Shown here: positions 19,719 through 30,065 of the stretch, in pieces
Layout: every line of letters begins with the position of its first letter
Position numbering within the stretch: the first letter of the stretch is position 1
Virus record (IMG/VR): IMGVR_UViG_3300001472_000016
Coordinates: 13,803 to 58,082 of that record
Strand: one strand, 5' to 3'
Source of the DNA: a virus
DNA: 44,280 bases
Program-made: the position numbers and the translations under genes
Notes under the pieces: model-generated
What the model saw: only the letters and a program-made list of their open reading frames with translations
What the model was told of the DNA's origin: nothing
Database searches by the model: none

Positions 19719-22700
19719 TTATTTAGCTATATTATCCATAGCTTGAACATTTACATTAGGATCTTCAAAAATAAATCCTTGTTCAAACGCTATAATAAAA
19801 GGAATATCATAACCATTTCTTCTTACATTTATTGTATCTGCTTCATCACCTGTTCCAAAAGTCATATCCATTTTTAGTAATGTAAGAGGTAGATTATTGC
19901 CTAAAGTAATATTAGTAGAAGGCAATTGTACTTGTTCTAAGATTTTATCAGGAACTCCTTTTTCATTAGAAGGAACTTTAGTTGTTTTAGTTACTTGGGC
20001 AATTATTTTATTGTCAGTAGTTGTTTTATAAACTATTCCGTAATCTGTAAATGAACCGTCTCCATTATCTTGACGATGAGCAGGTCCTTGAAATTCTTCA
20101 CCTTTAATTCCTTTCTGAGCTTTTTCTGTTAATGTTTTAGCCATTTGAGAATATTTAATAGCTCTGTCTTTATTATTTATTAAATGTAAAGGAGCAAAGT
20201 TATTTCTTTGTTGTTCTATAATTTCAATACCTTCAGAAGTATTTGAATTATTTAATCCTGCTACTACAAGATCAATATAATTATTTTCTGCATTTAGTAT
20301 TGGGTCTATCCTTACATCCCTAGTAGTAATATATAATTCATCAGGATTATTTTTATTAAATAATGCTTGATCATCAGCATCAAATCTTTCTGAATAATCA
20401 TCTTCATCTAATACTCTATCACTAGTATTTTTACCTGACGCAATGTCTTTAAAATATTGTTTAACTCCTCCATTAGCTTCTCTATATTGAGGCTTTTTAT
20501 CGTACTTTAAAATTAATCCCCCTTTAGAATCTCTCCCAACTATTGTTGGATTTTCTCCGTATACTGAAATATCATAGATTTCTCCTGCAGCATCTCTTTT
20601 AACTATATTAGATTCTCTAGTATTTGGATCATAATTTACTCTAGAGAAATCATCTGGATTATTTACTACAAGATCTTTTATCTCTTCCATAGCACCATCA
20701 GTATAAGAATTAAGACCTTCGGTGTAATTCACTTTTGGTATTTGTATGTATCCTTCTGAGCCTAAAGTTTTAGAAAGTTTAAATTGATCAAAAATAGATC
20801 TAAGAATTAAAGAAGATGGATCTGTAGATTCAAACATTTCATTTGTAAACTTAACTCCTATTTCTTCTGCATTTCCTCCTGGAGAAAGTTCTACACTCAT
20901 TTGTATATTATCTTCACTTATAGTCTGCAAATTATTTAAAAAGCCTGAACTAGATTCAGTATTTCCTGACCATAAATCTGCAACTTGTTTAAGCTCTTTC
21001 ATGAACTTTTGTTTTGCTCTTTCACTTTTACCGTCATATCTCTTTTTAAGTTCTTCAGTAAATCCAGAAAACTGATTAAAGCCTTTTAACTTAGACATTT
21101 TTTCTAAAGAACTTTGTAGTTTATCAAAACTAAAATCGTCTGTTCCAAGACCTGCGCTTTGTAAAGAAATAAATAGTTCATTAATATTATAATCTAAATC
21201 TTTTATTTGCTTAGTTTTTGCTAAAATATTTTGATTTCTATCATTATTAATATTTACTATTTTGCTAGTAGCCTCCCTGTATTCAGCAGAGTTTACATCT
21301 AAATCATTTAATTGGGTATTTAACTCTATAAGTTCGCCATCTAACTCTTCTAATTTTTCATCGTATTTTTTATCAAAGAAATCTAATGCAGCTACATCAG
21401 CCCCATTTTTATAAATATCAGGAAGAATATAATTGCCGTCAGCATCTTTATATTTATAAGTGTCTGGATCTTTTCTATCCCATTCTTGTTTTGTCCACTG
21501 ATTTCTTACTCTCGTAATAGTTTCAGAAGCAAGACTATTTGCTTTTACATCTTCGTTTTCTCTAAACAATTCGTTTAAAGTATTAGGCTTATCTTTTCCA
21601 AACACTTCTTGATTAGCTTCTTCTAAATAAGTACTGTTAATTCCTTCTTGTACTTTAGTACCTTTTGTAGAACTAACTTCATCTATACTAATTACTATAT
21701 CTCCTACTTCTTTTATTTTTTCTTTATTAGCCGAAGATACTCCACCTCCACCTCCTATTGCAGAAATATCTCTGTGAACAAAATCTACTAAATCTGCAGT
21801 AGAACTAGATAAATCATCTATATAACCTACTGCATCTGCTTTGTAAAAAGTTTCTGCTAAATCTTCAGTTAATTGTGCATCTGTACCTGCAATTCCTAAT
21901 TTAATATCTTCTATAGTTTCGTTTAAGTCTGCTAAATCTCCTTCTAAATATTCTTTTTGTGCTTCAGGAAGATCTTCTTTAGATAAAACTGCTTCTAAAG
22001 TTTTTTTACGAGCATCTAAACTAGGTAAAACTTTTCCTAATATTTCTTTTGAAAAAGACAAAGGATCTTCTTGGTTATAAAGAGCTTGTTTTTTTCTATC
22101 TTCATTTTGATTATAAAAATTAATTTCTGCTTCGTTAGATAAATAATTAGCATACTTAGGAATTTTCTTTAAAACATTTGATATTTCAAAAGCAACTTTA
22201 TCTTTGTTCCTTTCTTCTAAAGAAATTTTTGCAAGTCTTTGGGCTTCTTCTCCATCAACTCCTAAATTTATCATTCTTGTTATATAAGCATCTTTACTTT
22301 CTTGAGTCATCTTAGCTAACTCTTTAGCTTCGTCTAACATATCTTGTCTAACATCAGCACCTGTAACTTTAAAGTTTCCTGAATTATATGCTCCAGTTTC
22401 TTTATCAAAATTAGTTCCTCCAAAATTACCTTTTGCCCAATTTTCCCAATTAGTTAATTGTTCAGGAGTAATCTTTTCTTTTTTTCTCAACTCGTCCATT
22501 TCTGCCCAAGCTTTTTGATAACCAGCATGATTACTTTTAATAGCAGCTAATTCTGGGTTTTTATTATAATAACTATTTAACTTTCCTAATCTATTTCCTA
22601 CTTCTCTAAAATTTCCTGTACGTACAAGTGCTTCTGATAAATCTCTAGTATTTTGATTAAGGTTGCCCATTAATTCGCCAGTGCGTTCTTTATCTGCATT

Positions 22701-22850
22701 TAAATGATTTAAAGAATATTCAGTCTTGTTTAATTGGTCTTGAGTAAGATCAAACTTTTTTTGCAACTGAGACAATGGAACAGCAAAAGCCTCTAATCCA
22801 AGAGGCTTGTATTCTGTATTAAGTGGAGTAGATAACGGAGTAAGTGCCAT
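19719..22850 (-). CDS. large virion cargo/structural protein, helical (1,043 aa)
   Basis: The product is a 1,043-residue soluble-looking protein with no membrane segment and no signal peptide. Residues about 25-330 are rich in Lys, Glu, Gln and Leu with few prolines (for example LSQLQKKFDLTQDQLNKTE), suggesting long helical bundles. A second charged helical region covers about 500-620. The last third has more Gly, Pro and Asn and looks more beta-rich. It contains almost no cysteine. It starts 2 bp after the 1,301-residue gene and ends 5 bp before the 1,462-residue gene, so it is translated within the cargo block. By position it matches one of the uncharacterised large proteins between the muzzle and polymerase genes of crAss-like phages. 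No catalytic motif was found. Confidence 0.7.
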   Translation of the reverse strand: MALTPLSTPLNTEYKPLGLEAFAVPLSQLQKKFDLTQDQLNKTEYSLNHLNADKERTGELMGNLNQNTRDLSEALVRTGNFREVGNRLGKLNSYYNKNPELAAIKSNHAGYQKAWAEMDELRKKEKITPEQLTNWENWAKGNFGGTNFDKETGAYNSGNFKVTGADVRQDMLDEAKELAKMTQESKDAYITRMINLGVDGEEAQRLAKISLEERNKDKVAFEISNVLKKIPKYANYLSNEAEINFYNQNEDRKKQALYNQEDPLSFSKEILGKVLPSLDARKKTLEAVLSKEDLPEAQKEYLEGDLADLNETIEDIKLGIAGTDAQLTEDLAETFYKADAVGYIDDLSSSTADLVDFVHRDISAIGGGGGVSSANKEKIKEVGDIVISIDEVSSTKGTKVQEGINSTYLEEANQEVFGKDKPNTLNELFRENEDVKANSLASETITRVRNQWTKQEWDRKDPDTYKYKDADGNYILPDIYKNGADVAALDFFDKKYDEKLEELDGELIELNTQLNDLDVNSAEYREATSKIVNINNDRNQNILAKTKQIKDLDYNINELFISLQSAGLGTDDFSFDKLQSSLEKMSKLKGFNQFSGFTEELKKRYDGKSERAKQKFMKELKQVADLWSGNTESSSGFLNNLQTISEDNIQMSVELSPGGNAEEIGVKFTNEMFESTDPSSLILRSIFDQFKLSKTLGSEGYIQIPKVNYTEGLNSYTDGAMEEIKDLVVNNPDDFSRVNYDPNTRESNIVKRDAAGEIYDISVYGENPTIVGRDSKGGLILKYDKKPQYREANGGVKQYFKDIASGKNTSDRVLDEDDYSERFDADDQALFNKNNPDELYITTRDVRIDPILNAENNYIDLVVAGLNNSNTSEGIEIIEQQRNNFAPLHLINNKDRAIKYSQMAKTLTEKAQKGIKGEEFQGPAHRQDNGDGSFTDYGIVYKTTTDNKIIAQVTKTTKVPSNEKGVPDKILEQVQLPSTNITLGNNLPLTLLKMDMTFGTGDEADTINVRRNGYDIPFIIAFEQGFIFEDPNVNVQAMDNIAK

Positions 22851-22852
22851 TA

Positions 22853-25800
22853 TTATTTATTTTTTTTCTTATTCATTTTATTTAACAAGCCTTCTAAAAA
22901 AGGAGTGTATTCAAATGTTCCTAAGTTAGGAGCAGCCATTGAATTATATTGAGCAGCTAAATAATTAGCAGATTCTGTTTCTTGTATTTTACCCATTTGC
23001 TTAATACCTTCTTGGATAGATTTCCTTTTAGCTTCATCAAAAGACATTTCTAATTGTTTTTTATATTTCTTTAAAGATTGCTTTTGAGTAGTATTATATT
23101 GATTACCTCTAAAATCTAACTCTTTTTGAAGTTTATCATAGGTCATCAATGTTTCATTTTCTAATCTAGAACCTGATTGAGCTAGTGCTAAAAGATTAGA
23201 AGGATTAGCTCCTACTTTATTTAAACTTTTTCTTAATCCTGATACTTGTCTTTTAACATTATTTATTGCTTGAGTAGGATCAAATTTAGGAGTTTCTAAA
23301 GGAACAAACTCTGGCATGTAATCTTTTTGTTTACTAAGCAATCCTGACCCTATATTATATAAAGGAGCGGCATATTTAGCAGCAAATTGAGGGAAGCTTT
23401 CTTTATAATTAAAATCAAATTTAGTATTTTCTATATCGTCAGTTTTTACAATTTTATTAGGATCTTCTTCTATAACTGGCTCTTCTTTTGTTTTAACTTT
23501 ATTTTTCTTTTCTACTTCTTTGTCTTCTTCAATTGAGAAATTTTCTGCTTGTTCTAAATAATCTGGCATATTATTTTTATTCAAATCTTCTTGAAATACA
23601 GTATTTTCAGAATCTACAGTTCTTTCTAAATTTTTAGCCGCTTCTAATTCTGCTAGTTTATCGGGACTTACTTGCAATTGATTTTGCATATAAGCCATTC
23701 TTTCCTGATCTTCTATCATTTTTAAATTCTCATCTATCTGTGCTGCATTTGCTGGAGTAAGATTAGCACTGGGCATATTATCTACATTTGCCATAGTTTG
23801 CGGAGCATCTAACATAGTTTTTTGAAAAGGAATTTTAGAGTCTTTAAATCTTTCAGAAAATAATTCTTTTACATTTTCCTTCCCTCCATATTTTTGTACT
23901 ATTTCTGAATCTGCTAAAAGTTCTTGTAAAGAATTATAAGTAACACTTCTGTTAACCATAGTTCCATCAGGCTGCGCTACTTGCTTCATTAAAGTAAGTT
24001 TACCTCCATTATCATAAGTATTAGCAGAATAATCTAAACTTCCGCCCATAGCATTTTGAGAAGCTTTTATTGCTTCAGCTGTTGGCCTATTTGGATCTCC
24101 AGGTTGAGCAGGACGATAATTACTTCCCATTCTTTTTTTCTTAGCTTGTATGTTAGCCCAAAGACCTGGCCTACCTCCTGTTCCATAAGAACGAGTTCCC
24201 ATATAACCACCATTAGCCATCATTCCTGTTCCTGCTGTAGCCATATTAACAGGTTGATTTATTGGATCATAATACATAGAATCAGGATCATTAGTCATCA
24301 TTGCAGCTCTTTTTTGTTCAACTGCTAATTCATCTGCTACAGTTTCTTGCGTATTAGTTTGATCAACTTTATCTAAAGCATCCATTCCCATAGAAACTCC
24401 TTGTTGCATAAATTTATTATCAGCAACATTATTTGCTTTAGTCATAAAATTGCTAGCAACGTCTGCAGTTTTAGCAGCATTAACAGCAGCACTAGCTTGA
24501 TCAAATGCCTCTGGTAAAATATTATCACTAGCACTAATTACAGTATCTGCAGTTTTAGCTACATCAGTAGCTACTTCTGCTCCTTTTACAGCAGCTTCTC
24601 CTGCTTTATCTATTTTTCCTCCAGCTATTGATCCTGCTATTCCTACACCAGCATTAATTGCATTAAAAAGTCCACTATTTTTTCCCATCTCTTGTTGTCT
24701 ACCAAGAGCTTGTTCATATTGTTCTTCAGAATATTTTTCTGGATTAGTTAAAATATCTTGGAACATAGCTTCTTTTTTCTCGTATTTACTAGTAGTAAGA
24801 GCATCTACTCCTTTTCCTCCTGCAGCAGTTAATACAGAACCTGCAGCACCTAAAGCACCTGCACCAGCTCCCATACCAGCTTGCAAAGCCATATCTCCAT
24901 AATCTATTCCTTGCCAATTAACTTTTCCATCTTCAGAAGTACGAGCATTTTCCGCTAAAGACCCTGTTACTCCTGATAGAGTTCCTAATCCCGCTCCAAT
25001 AGCTTGTCCTATAAGAGGAATATTTCCTATAGCGCTAGCACCTGCTCCTAAAACATTAGAAGTAAAATCTAACCATTTACCATATTTAGCTTGATTAGGC
25101 TGTATTCCATCCATACGTCCTCCGTAATTGTGCATAGCACCTCCACATCCGTAACACATTTTTCCTCCTCTACGCATTTGCATAGGTTGTTCAGGTTGCA
25201 TTAAATTGCCTCCAAATTCATTTCTTCTAAATCTAGTACCACCTCCGCTTTTTATTTTTCCTTCACCAAATCTGCCTACAAATTTACTGTTATCTTTTAC
25301 TCCTAAGAAAAGATTACTTAAACCTCTAAGACTATTTCCTTCTGCATCTTCTGTTGCTCTAGGATGTTTTAGAGCAAAATATTGATTACCAGTATTTTCT
25401 ATTCTATTATCTGATGCTCTAAATGGATTAAGAAGTCTATTTACTTTTGTATATCTACGACCTGCTGTATTTGGTTTTTGTCTAAAATCTTTTCTATTTT
25501 CTCGTCTTTCTGCAATATTTTCTGCTATAGTATTACCAGGAACAAACGTTCCCTTTACAAATTCTCCTGTTCTTTCTTGTCTTCTTGTTAATTTTCCAAG
25601 CTCTGCAGGAGGAGGAGTACTGACATAAGCTCCTTGATTGCTTAACATACTTTGTCTAAGATCTTGTTCTAAAGCTTGTATGTCAGAATCTGCTTCTCCA
25701 AAACCTAAATTAGAATCAAATTTTATAGATCCTAATCCCCCTGTACCACTGGTAGCTGTATTTCTGTCTACATTAACTGTACTAATTTCTGTTTCCTTTC

Positions 25801-26758
25801 CTGGACAAGGAGGATTTCCAGGAGTTCCACAAGGACCTGGAGCCATCATACCTGCATTAGCCATATTCATTCCCATAAAACCACCTGGTGCATATGAACG
25901 TTTTTTTGTATAACCACCATAACCCATACTATGACCGTAGCCTTCATTTTTTAATGATAGATGTTTTTCGTAAGTATTTGCTTGGATCCCGTTACTATCT
26001 TTGTACATCATATGAGGTTCAAAATCCATCGTACCTCCTGCTCTCATCATACCTTCTTGCTGACCCATCATTTGATTTTGCTGTTGCTCCATCATAGCCA
26101 TTTCTTCAGGAGATGGTTGTCCTCCGCCTGCTTGTTGTTCAGCCATCATTTGCTGTTCCATCATAGCTTGCTCATCCATAGGAGCTTCTTGCATTTGGCC
26201 TCCCATTGCTGGATCACCTTGTGGTTGTCCTTGTCCCATTAAAGCAGGAAGAGCGTTAGGATCTAACTCGGCAATTTCTTGTAGTTTCTCTTCTATTCGT
26301 GCTTGTTTGAAAGCCTCTTGTGCTTCCATAAGATTCATTAAATCTTTTTCATTAGCAGCCATTTCTATAGCATCTCCCTCACGCTTAGATTTTTTACGTC
26401 CTGCCATTTTACTTGCATCTGCAAAAGTTTTACCTACCATCTTAGGATTAAGGTTAAAAGCTTCTGCTAATTCTTTATCTACTTTTAATGAATCAGAATA
26501 AATATAATTTTCAGCATCGAACTTAGTTTCTCCCTCTTCTACTAAATTCATTTGCCCTTCAGGATTCATTCCTTGTGGAATACCTCCTAAACTATTTTCT
26601 TCATGACGACCTCCTTCATCAAACTCAGTCAACTGTTCCATAGGCATAGCTCCTCCAGCTGCGTACTTTTTTCCGCCATATCTCATGTTAGATAAAATAT
26701 TATTTTGAACACTTGAGGGCAGTGCTCTAAATCCTGGATTATTAATTCCTTTTTTCAT
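22853..26758 (-). CDS. Gly-rich virion cargo protein with repeated GG motifs and glycine-zipper segments (1,301 aa)
   Basis: Residues 20-80 contain RYGGK, YAAGGA and FDEGGRHEENSLGGIPQG followed by NLVEEGETKF, a block I recall from crAss-like phage proteins. Aromatic or basic residues followed by Gly-Gly recur about 15 times, for example at Y27-GG, AA-GG36, RA-GG242, AP-GG293, RR-GG532, AN-GG851 and DN-GG919. Residues about 190-245 are Met/Gln-rich low complexity. Residues about 569-600, 622-648 and 700-714 are Gly/Ala-rich and hydrophobic with glycine-zipper spacing, suiting membrane insertion. Four Cys lie at 310-318 and 535-538. The last 180 residues are helical and basic. It probably belongs to the ejected cargo; the GG sites could be cleavage or binding motifs. 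The function is unknown. Confidence 0.75.
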   Translation of the reverse strand: MKKGINNPGFRALPSSVQNNILSNMRYGGKKYAAGGAMPMEQLTEFDEGGRHEENSLGGIPQGMNPEGQMNLVEEGETKFDAENYIYSDSLKVDKELAEAFNLNPKMVGKTFADASKMAGRKKSKREGDAIEMAANEKDLMNLMEAQEAFKQARIEEKLQEIAELDPNALPALMGQGQPQGDPAMGGQMQEAPMDEQAMMEQQMMAEQQAGGGQPSPEEMAMMEQQQNQMMGQQEGMMRAGGTMDFEPHMMYKDSNGIQANTYEKHLSLKNEGYGHSMGYGGYTKKRSYAPGGFMGMNMANAGMMAPGPCGTPGNPPCPGKETEISTVNVDRNTATSGTGGLGSIKFDSNLGFGEADSDIQALEQDLRQSMLSNQGAYVSTPPPAELGKLTRRQERTGEFVKGTFVPGNTIAENIAERRENRKDFRQKPNTAGRRYTKVNRLLNPFRASDNRIENTGNQYFALKHPRATEDAEGNSLRGLSNLFLGVKDNSKFVGRFGEGKIKSGGGTRFRRNEFGGNLMQPEQPMQMRRGGKMCYGCGGAMHNYGGRMDGIQPNQAKYGKWLDFTSNVLGAGASAIGNIPLIGQAIGAGLGTLSGVTGSLAENARTSEDGKVNWQGIDYGDMALQAGMGAGAGALGAAGSVLTAAGGKGVDALTTSKYEKKEAMFQDILTNPEKYSEEQYEQALGRQQEMGKNSGLFNAINAGVGIAGSIAGGKIDKAGEAAVKGAEVATDVAKTADTVISASDNILPEAFDQASAAVNAAKTADVASNFMTKANNVADNKFMQQGVSMGMDALDKVDQTNTQETVADELAVEQKRAAMMTNDPDSMYYDPINQPVNMATAGTGMMANGGYMGTRSYGTGGRPGLWANIQAKKKRMGSNYRPAQPGDPNRPTAEAIKASQNAMGGSLDYSANTYDNGGKLTLMKQVAQPDGTMVNRSVTYNSLQELLADSEIVQKYGGKENVKELFSERFKDSKIPFQKTMLDAPQTMANVDNMPSANLTPANAAQIDENLKMIEDQERMAYMQNQLQVSPDKLAELEAAKNLERTVDSENTVFQEDLNKNNMPDYLEQAENFSIEEDKEVEKKNKVKTKEEPVIEEDPNKIVKTDDIENTKFDFNYKESFPQFAAKYAAPLYNIGSGLLSKQKDYMPEFVPLETPKFDPTQAINNVKRQVSGLRKSLNKVGANPSNLLALAQSGSRLENETLMTYDKLQKELDFRGNQYNTTQKQSLKKYKKQLEMSFDEAKRKSIQEGIKQMGKIQETESANYLAAQYNSMAAPNLGTFEYTPFLEGLLNKMNKKKNK

Positions 26759-26779
26759 TTGGTAAAATTTTTATGAAGA

Positions 26780-26793
26780 TACGGTTTTTAATT
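26780..26793 (-). promoter_or_regulatory. second copy of the possible leader element
   Basis: AATTAAAAACCGTA on the minus strand lies between the 1,076- and 1,301-residue genes, 21 bp before the 1,301-residue start. It matches the element at 15316-15330 except for one missing T, at nearly the same distance from the start codon. No host -7/-33 pair is evident, so promoter activity is unproven; in AT-rich DNA a partial match by chance cannot be excluded. Confidence 0.22.
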
Positions 26794-26797
26794 TTAT

Positions 26798-29700
26798 TTA
26801 CGCCATTCCTTCTGTGTCATTGCTATTATTAGTTTTATTTTCAGATATATTATTTAACATCCATATAATTTCTTCATCGCTAAAAGTATTTTGAAGCTGC
26901 TTCATAGGATTATATCCTTGTTTATAACGATCTTTAGTTTTAAGTTTAAGTTTTTTTAATTTTTGATAATATAAATCAGAAGAAACTCCTTCAGCAAAAG
27001 GATCATATAATCCTTGTTCTTGAGCCATTCGTCTTATTGTATTTAATCTAGCTCTAGTTTCGGTATCTTCTGCTACATAATTTGAAAAATCTAAAAATTT
27101 TTCTTCAGCTTTTTTAAACTTTTCTGGATCATTTTTAATCATATTATCATAATATTCTTTATAATTAAAATATTCTCTACTGTCTCCTAATACATCTGCT
27201 TTTCTTTTATCTATATATTTACTATCTGATTCAGGCATAATTCTTTGTCTGCCTATTTCAGTACCTGGATAAAAATATACAGGCCTATCAGTAGAATGGC
27301 TTAATTCATGAGTTGTTGTCCCAGTTTTAAAACCTTCAGGAAAAAGTTCTATTTGCCCATTATCAGTCATAGATAATCCACCAAGACCCTCTTCTTCTTG
27401 AGGAAGTATTTTTAAAGGAGGAATACTCTTTAAATTTTGCTCCCTACGTTTTCTTAAACTACCTGCTTGCATATCTCCTACACCTCCTTCAGGAAAAGAA
27501 CTTCTTGTCATTTCATAATACTTAGGAGAATTATGATAATTTTTAAACCATTCATTTGCATTAAAATAATCTTCATTTTCTTTTTTAACATCTTCCATGT
27601 TAAAGCCTGAATTATTTTTTTCCCAAGTTTCGTATGAAACACATGACTTAGAAGTTTCATCATAAATTTGACCTGAAGGACAAGGAGAACCTCCTAAATT
27701 TCCTCCAGTTTTGTAAAATTTAAAATTATAATTATCAGGAAATTGTGCAATAAATTTATCATTTTGTCTTTGTTGTCTTCTTCCTTTTAATGTATCAGGA
27801 TATTTTCTTTCAGTAATATAAGGAACTTCAGTAGGATTTTCGTTTCTTATTAATTCTGCTTCTTTTATAGGTAAATTTGCAATTGCTTTTGAATCTAAAT
27901 AGTTTTGATAATCTGCATTTACATTTTGAGCACTAGCTAATTTTTCTTGATATGCAGGTAAATTTCTTAAATATCTAAAAGCTTGATCCGTTTTTGGATC
28001 CATATAATAATCGTCACTTTTCATTACTCCGCTTGTCCAATGGCTGCCATAAGTTGCAGGAAATTTTACAACTTCTGGATTATATTGATCTCTAGCAGAA
28101 ACTGACGGGCCTAAAGCAGTTGTATTATGACTTGTTCTACCTTCTTTATAACCATGCCTAACCATATCTCCAGCTTGTATATCATCTACAGGATATAAAC
28201 CTTTACCTGCTAAAACATCAGCATGATCTACAGTTTGGCCTCCTGTTTCTATTGCCCAAGGAGCTCCTTCTGTACCTCTAGCACTTGCAGTTTTATAGCT
28301 TTTAGCATTTACAGCTCCTGCTTTTCTACCAATTGCACAAGCTATTCCTTGGCAAGTATAAGGACTAGTATATATATTATCTTTTAAATTATGAAACCAA
28401 GAATCTTGATTATACATAAAAGGTATTCCTAAATAATCATACTGGCTTTCTATACTATTTTCAGGTCCATAATTTGCGCCTATTTCACTGCCTATTTTTG
28501 CTATGTTTTCTCTAATTTGTGAGGTAATAACATCTTCAGTTTGTACAGCTCTATTAGCTAATTGTTCTTTATACGGTATAGAAGCTTTTTGTTTTTTATC
28601 AAGGCTATTAAAATAATCGTAATTACTCATACCTTCTCCTTTTTCAGGAACTTCTGTTTTTGCTAAACTTTTAGCAGCACTAAATCTTGCTATATCTCCT
28701 AAAGCTCCTAAAAAACTTTTACTTTTTACAGGATTACCTGTAGGTATTTCATAATTTTTTACAGGTTCTCCATCAAGAGGTCCTCCATTATTATAGTATC
28801 TAGGACGTATAGATCCTCCATATTTTTTCTTATCAGCTCCAAACAATTGTCCTTGACCAAACATAGACCCTTGTCCAAATTTAGGAAGAGCTCTGTTTGT
28901 CATAACGGATTGAGATAACGCTGTATTAAATGCTTCTTGTCTTTTTAATTCTTCTGCAGAAAAATTTTGAACATTAGAATTTATAAATTGAGGTTCTGAA
29001 AAATCTAAATCAGAAGGAATAGTATTTACTGAAGTAGGTATGTTTACAGGTAAAGGTGTAATATTTTCTTCAATTTTAGGAGTATCTACTTCTTCTCTAA
29101 AATTAGGAGTTACTTTATTAGTACTAGTAACTGCAGGTTCTTCAACTATAGGTTCTTTAACTATTGGGTCCTCAGTAGTTGTTAATTCGTCAGAATTTAT
29201 TACAAACTCATCTTGCAAACCTTCTTTACGTTGTATAACTTTTGTTTCATATTTTTTAGCAGCAGCTAATCTATCATTAAATGCTTTTTGTTTAGGATAA
29301 GAACCAAAACCTGCATTAGCACTTGTTAATATGAAACTAGCATCTTTAAGATTATCTATATTATTAATATCTACATAATTACCAAATCTTTTTTTGTATC
29401 TAGAATATTTTTCAGTTAAATAAGGCAATTCTTTTGTTAATCTTTTATGTAAAAAATGAACAGCTGCTTTTGCTTGTAAATCAGGATCAGTATCTAGTAA
29501 CTCAGGATTAGTTACTAAATCTACTCCTAAATCTTTTCCTAATGATTTATAGGATCCTCTTCCTGTTAATTGATTTAACCCTCTTCCTCTATAAACATAC
29601 CCATCGTCAGTATTTGGCCTGTTACCTTTTTGTGTTGCATAAATAAAATTGGCTAATGCTTTAGGATTTTTTAAATATTTTCCACCTTTAGCTAATTCAT

Positions 29701-30028
29701 TTGCATATTTTTTACCTTGACCTTCAGGAGCTCTTGCTTTTCTTCCTTTACTGTCTGTATAATTTGAAAATGTTGACCACACTTCTGCAAGTCTGCCAGC
29801 AGTAGTATAATATAAATTTTCTGGTTTTCCCGTAAAGCCTCCTTCATTGAGAATAATTCCCATCATTGCACTTTGTATATAAGGATTAGTTATGCCGTAC
29901 TCTTCCATATATTTTAAAACAAGTCCTTCTGTAAGTTCTTTTTTAGTTTTTTTAGGAGGATCAGGAGTAACATTAGTTATTTGCTCATCTACTACCTGAT
30001 TATCAAATATGCTTAATATATCTTTCAT
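26798..30028 (-). CDS. multidomain virion lysin: GH19-like muramidase/chitinase + papain/CHAP-like domain + zincin metalloprotease
   Basis: Three enzyme-like domains are read in this 1,076-residue protein. Residues 30-260 form a GH19 (chitinase class I-like) glycosidase: catalytic Glu in NEGGF (E62), then ENLYY-like and YRGRGLNQLTGR (146-157), motifs typical of phage GH19 endolysins that cut peptidoglycan. Residues about 530-690 resemble a CHAP/NlpC-type cysteine peptidase: a Cys in YTCQGIAC (C559, C564), GDMVRHG (620-626) and a His in TSHNT (H634). Residues about 890-1010 carry a zincin motif, H907-E-L-S-H911, with likely third ligand E987 or E990 in AEDTETRAR. Gly-Gly motifs sit at both linkers (404-416 and 775-780). 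It lies in the cargo block, so wall penetration during ejection is the likely role. The GH19 and zincin calls are firm; the cysteine peptidase is less so. Confidence 0.85.
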   Translation of the reverse strand: MKDILSIFDNQVVDEQITNVTPDPPKKTKKELTEGLVLKYMEEYGITNPYIQSAMMGIILNEGGFTGKPENLYYTTAGRLAEVWSTFSNYTDSKGRKARAPEGQGKKYANELAKGGKYLKNPKALANFIYATQKGNRPNTDDGYVYRGRGLNQLTGRGSYKSLGKDLGVDLVTNPELLDTDPDLQAKAAVHFLHKRLTKELPYLTEKYSRYKKRFGNYVDINNIDNLKDASFILTSANAGFGSYPKQKAFNDRLAAAKKYETKVIQRKEGLQDEFVINSDELTTTEDPIVKEPIVEEPAVTSTNKVTPNFREEVDTPKIEENITPLPVNIPTSVNTIPSDLDFSEPQFINSNVQNFSAEELKRQEAFNTALSQSVMTNRALPKFGQGSMFGQGQLFGADKKKYGGSIRPRYYNNGGPLDGEPVKNYEIPTGNPVKSKSFLGALGDIARFSAAKSLAKTEVPEKGEGMSNYDYFNSLDKKQKASIPYKEQLANRAVQTEDVITSQIRENIAKIGSEIGANYGPENSIESQYDYLGIPFMYNQDSWFHNLKDNIYTSPYTCQGIACAIGRKAGAVNAKSYKTASARGTEGAPWAIETGGQTVDHADVLAGKGLYPVDDIQAGDMVRHGYKEGRTSHNTTALGPSVSARDQYNPEVVKFPATYGSHWTSGVMKSDDYYMDPKTDQAFRYLRNLPAYQEKLASAQNVNADYQNYLDSKAIANLPIKEAELIRNENPTEVPYITERKYPDTLKGRRQQRQNDKFIAQFPDNYNFKFYKTGGNLGGSPCPSGQIYDETSKSCVSYETWEKNNSGFNMEDVKKENEDYFNANEWFKNYHNSPKYYEMTRSSFPEGGVGDMQAGSLRKRREQNLKSIPPLKILPQEEEGLGGLSMTDNGQIELFPEGFKTGTTTHELSHSTDRPVYFYPGTEIGRQRIMPESDSKYIDKRKADVLGDSREYFNYKEYYDNMIKNDPEKFKKAEEKFLDFSNYVAEDTETRARLNTIRRMAQEQGLYDPFAEGVSSDLYYQKLKKLKLKTKDRYKQGYNPMKQLQNTFSDEEIIWMLNNISENKTNNSNDTEGMA

Positions 30029-30065
30029 AACTATTTTTTTATTACTCAGCTTTTAATTTAAAACC

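Noticed and set aside
25638-26501. Plus-strand frames opposite the 1,301-residue gene, rich in His, Ser and Cys
   Set aside because: Their composition is the mirror of the Met/Gln/Gly-rich minus-strand tract; frames overlap each other and have no leader or context.
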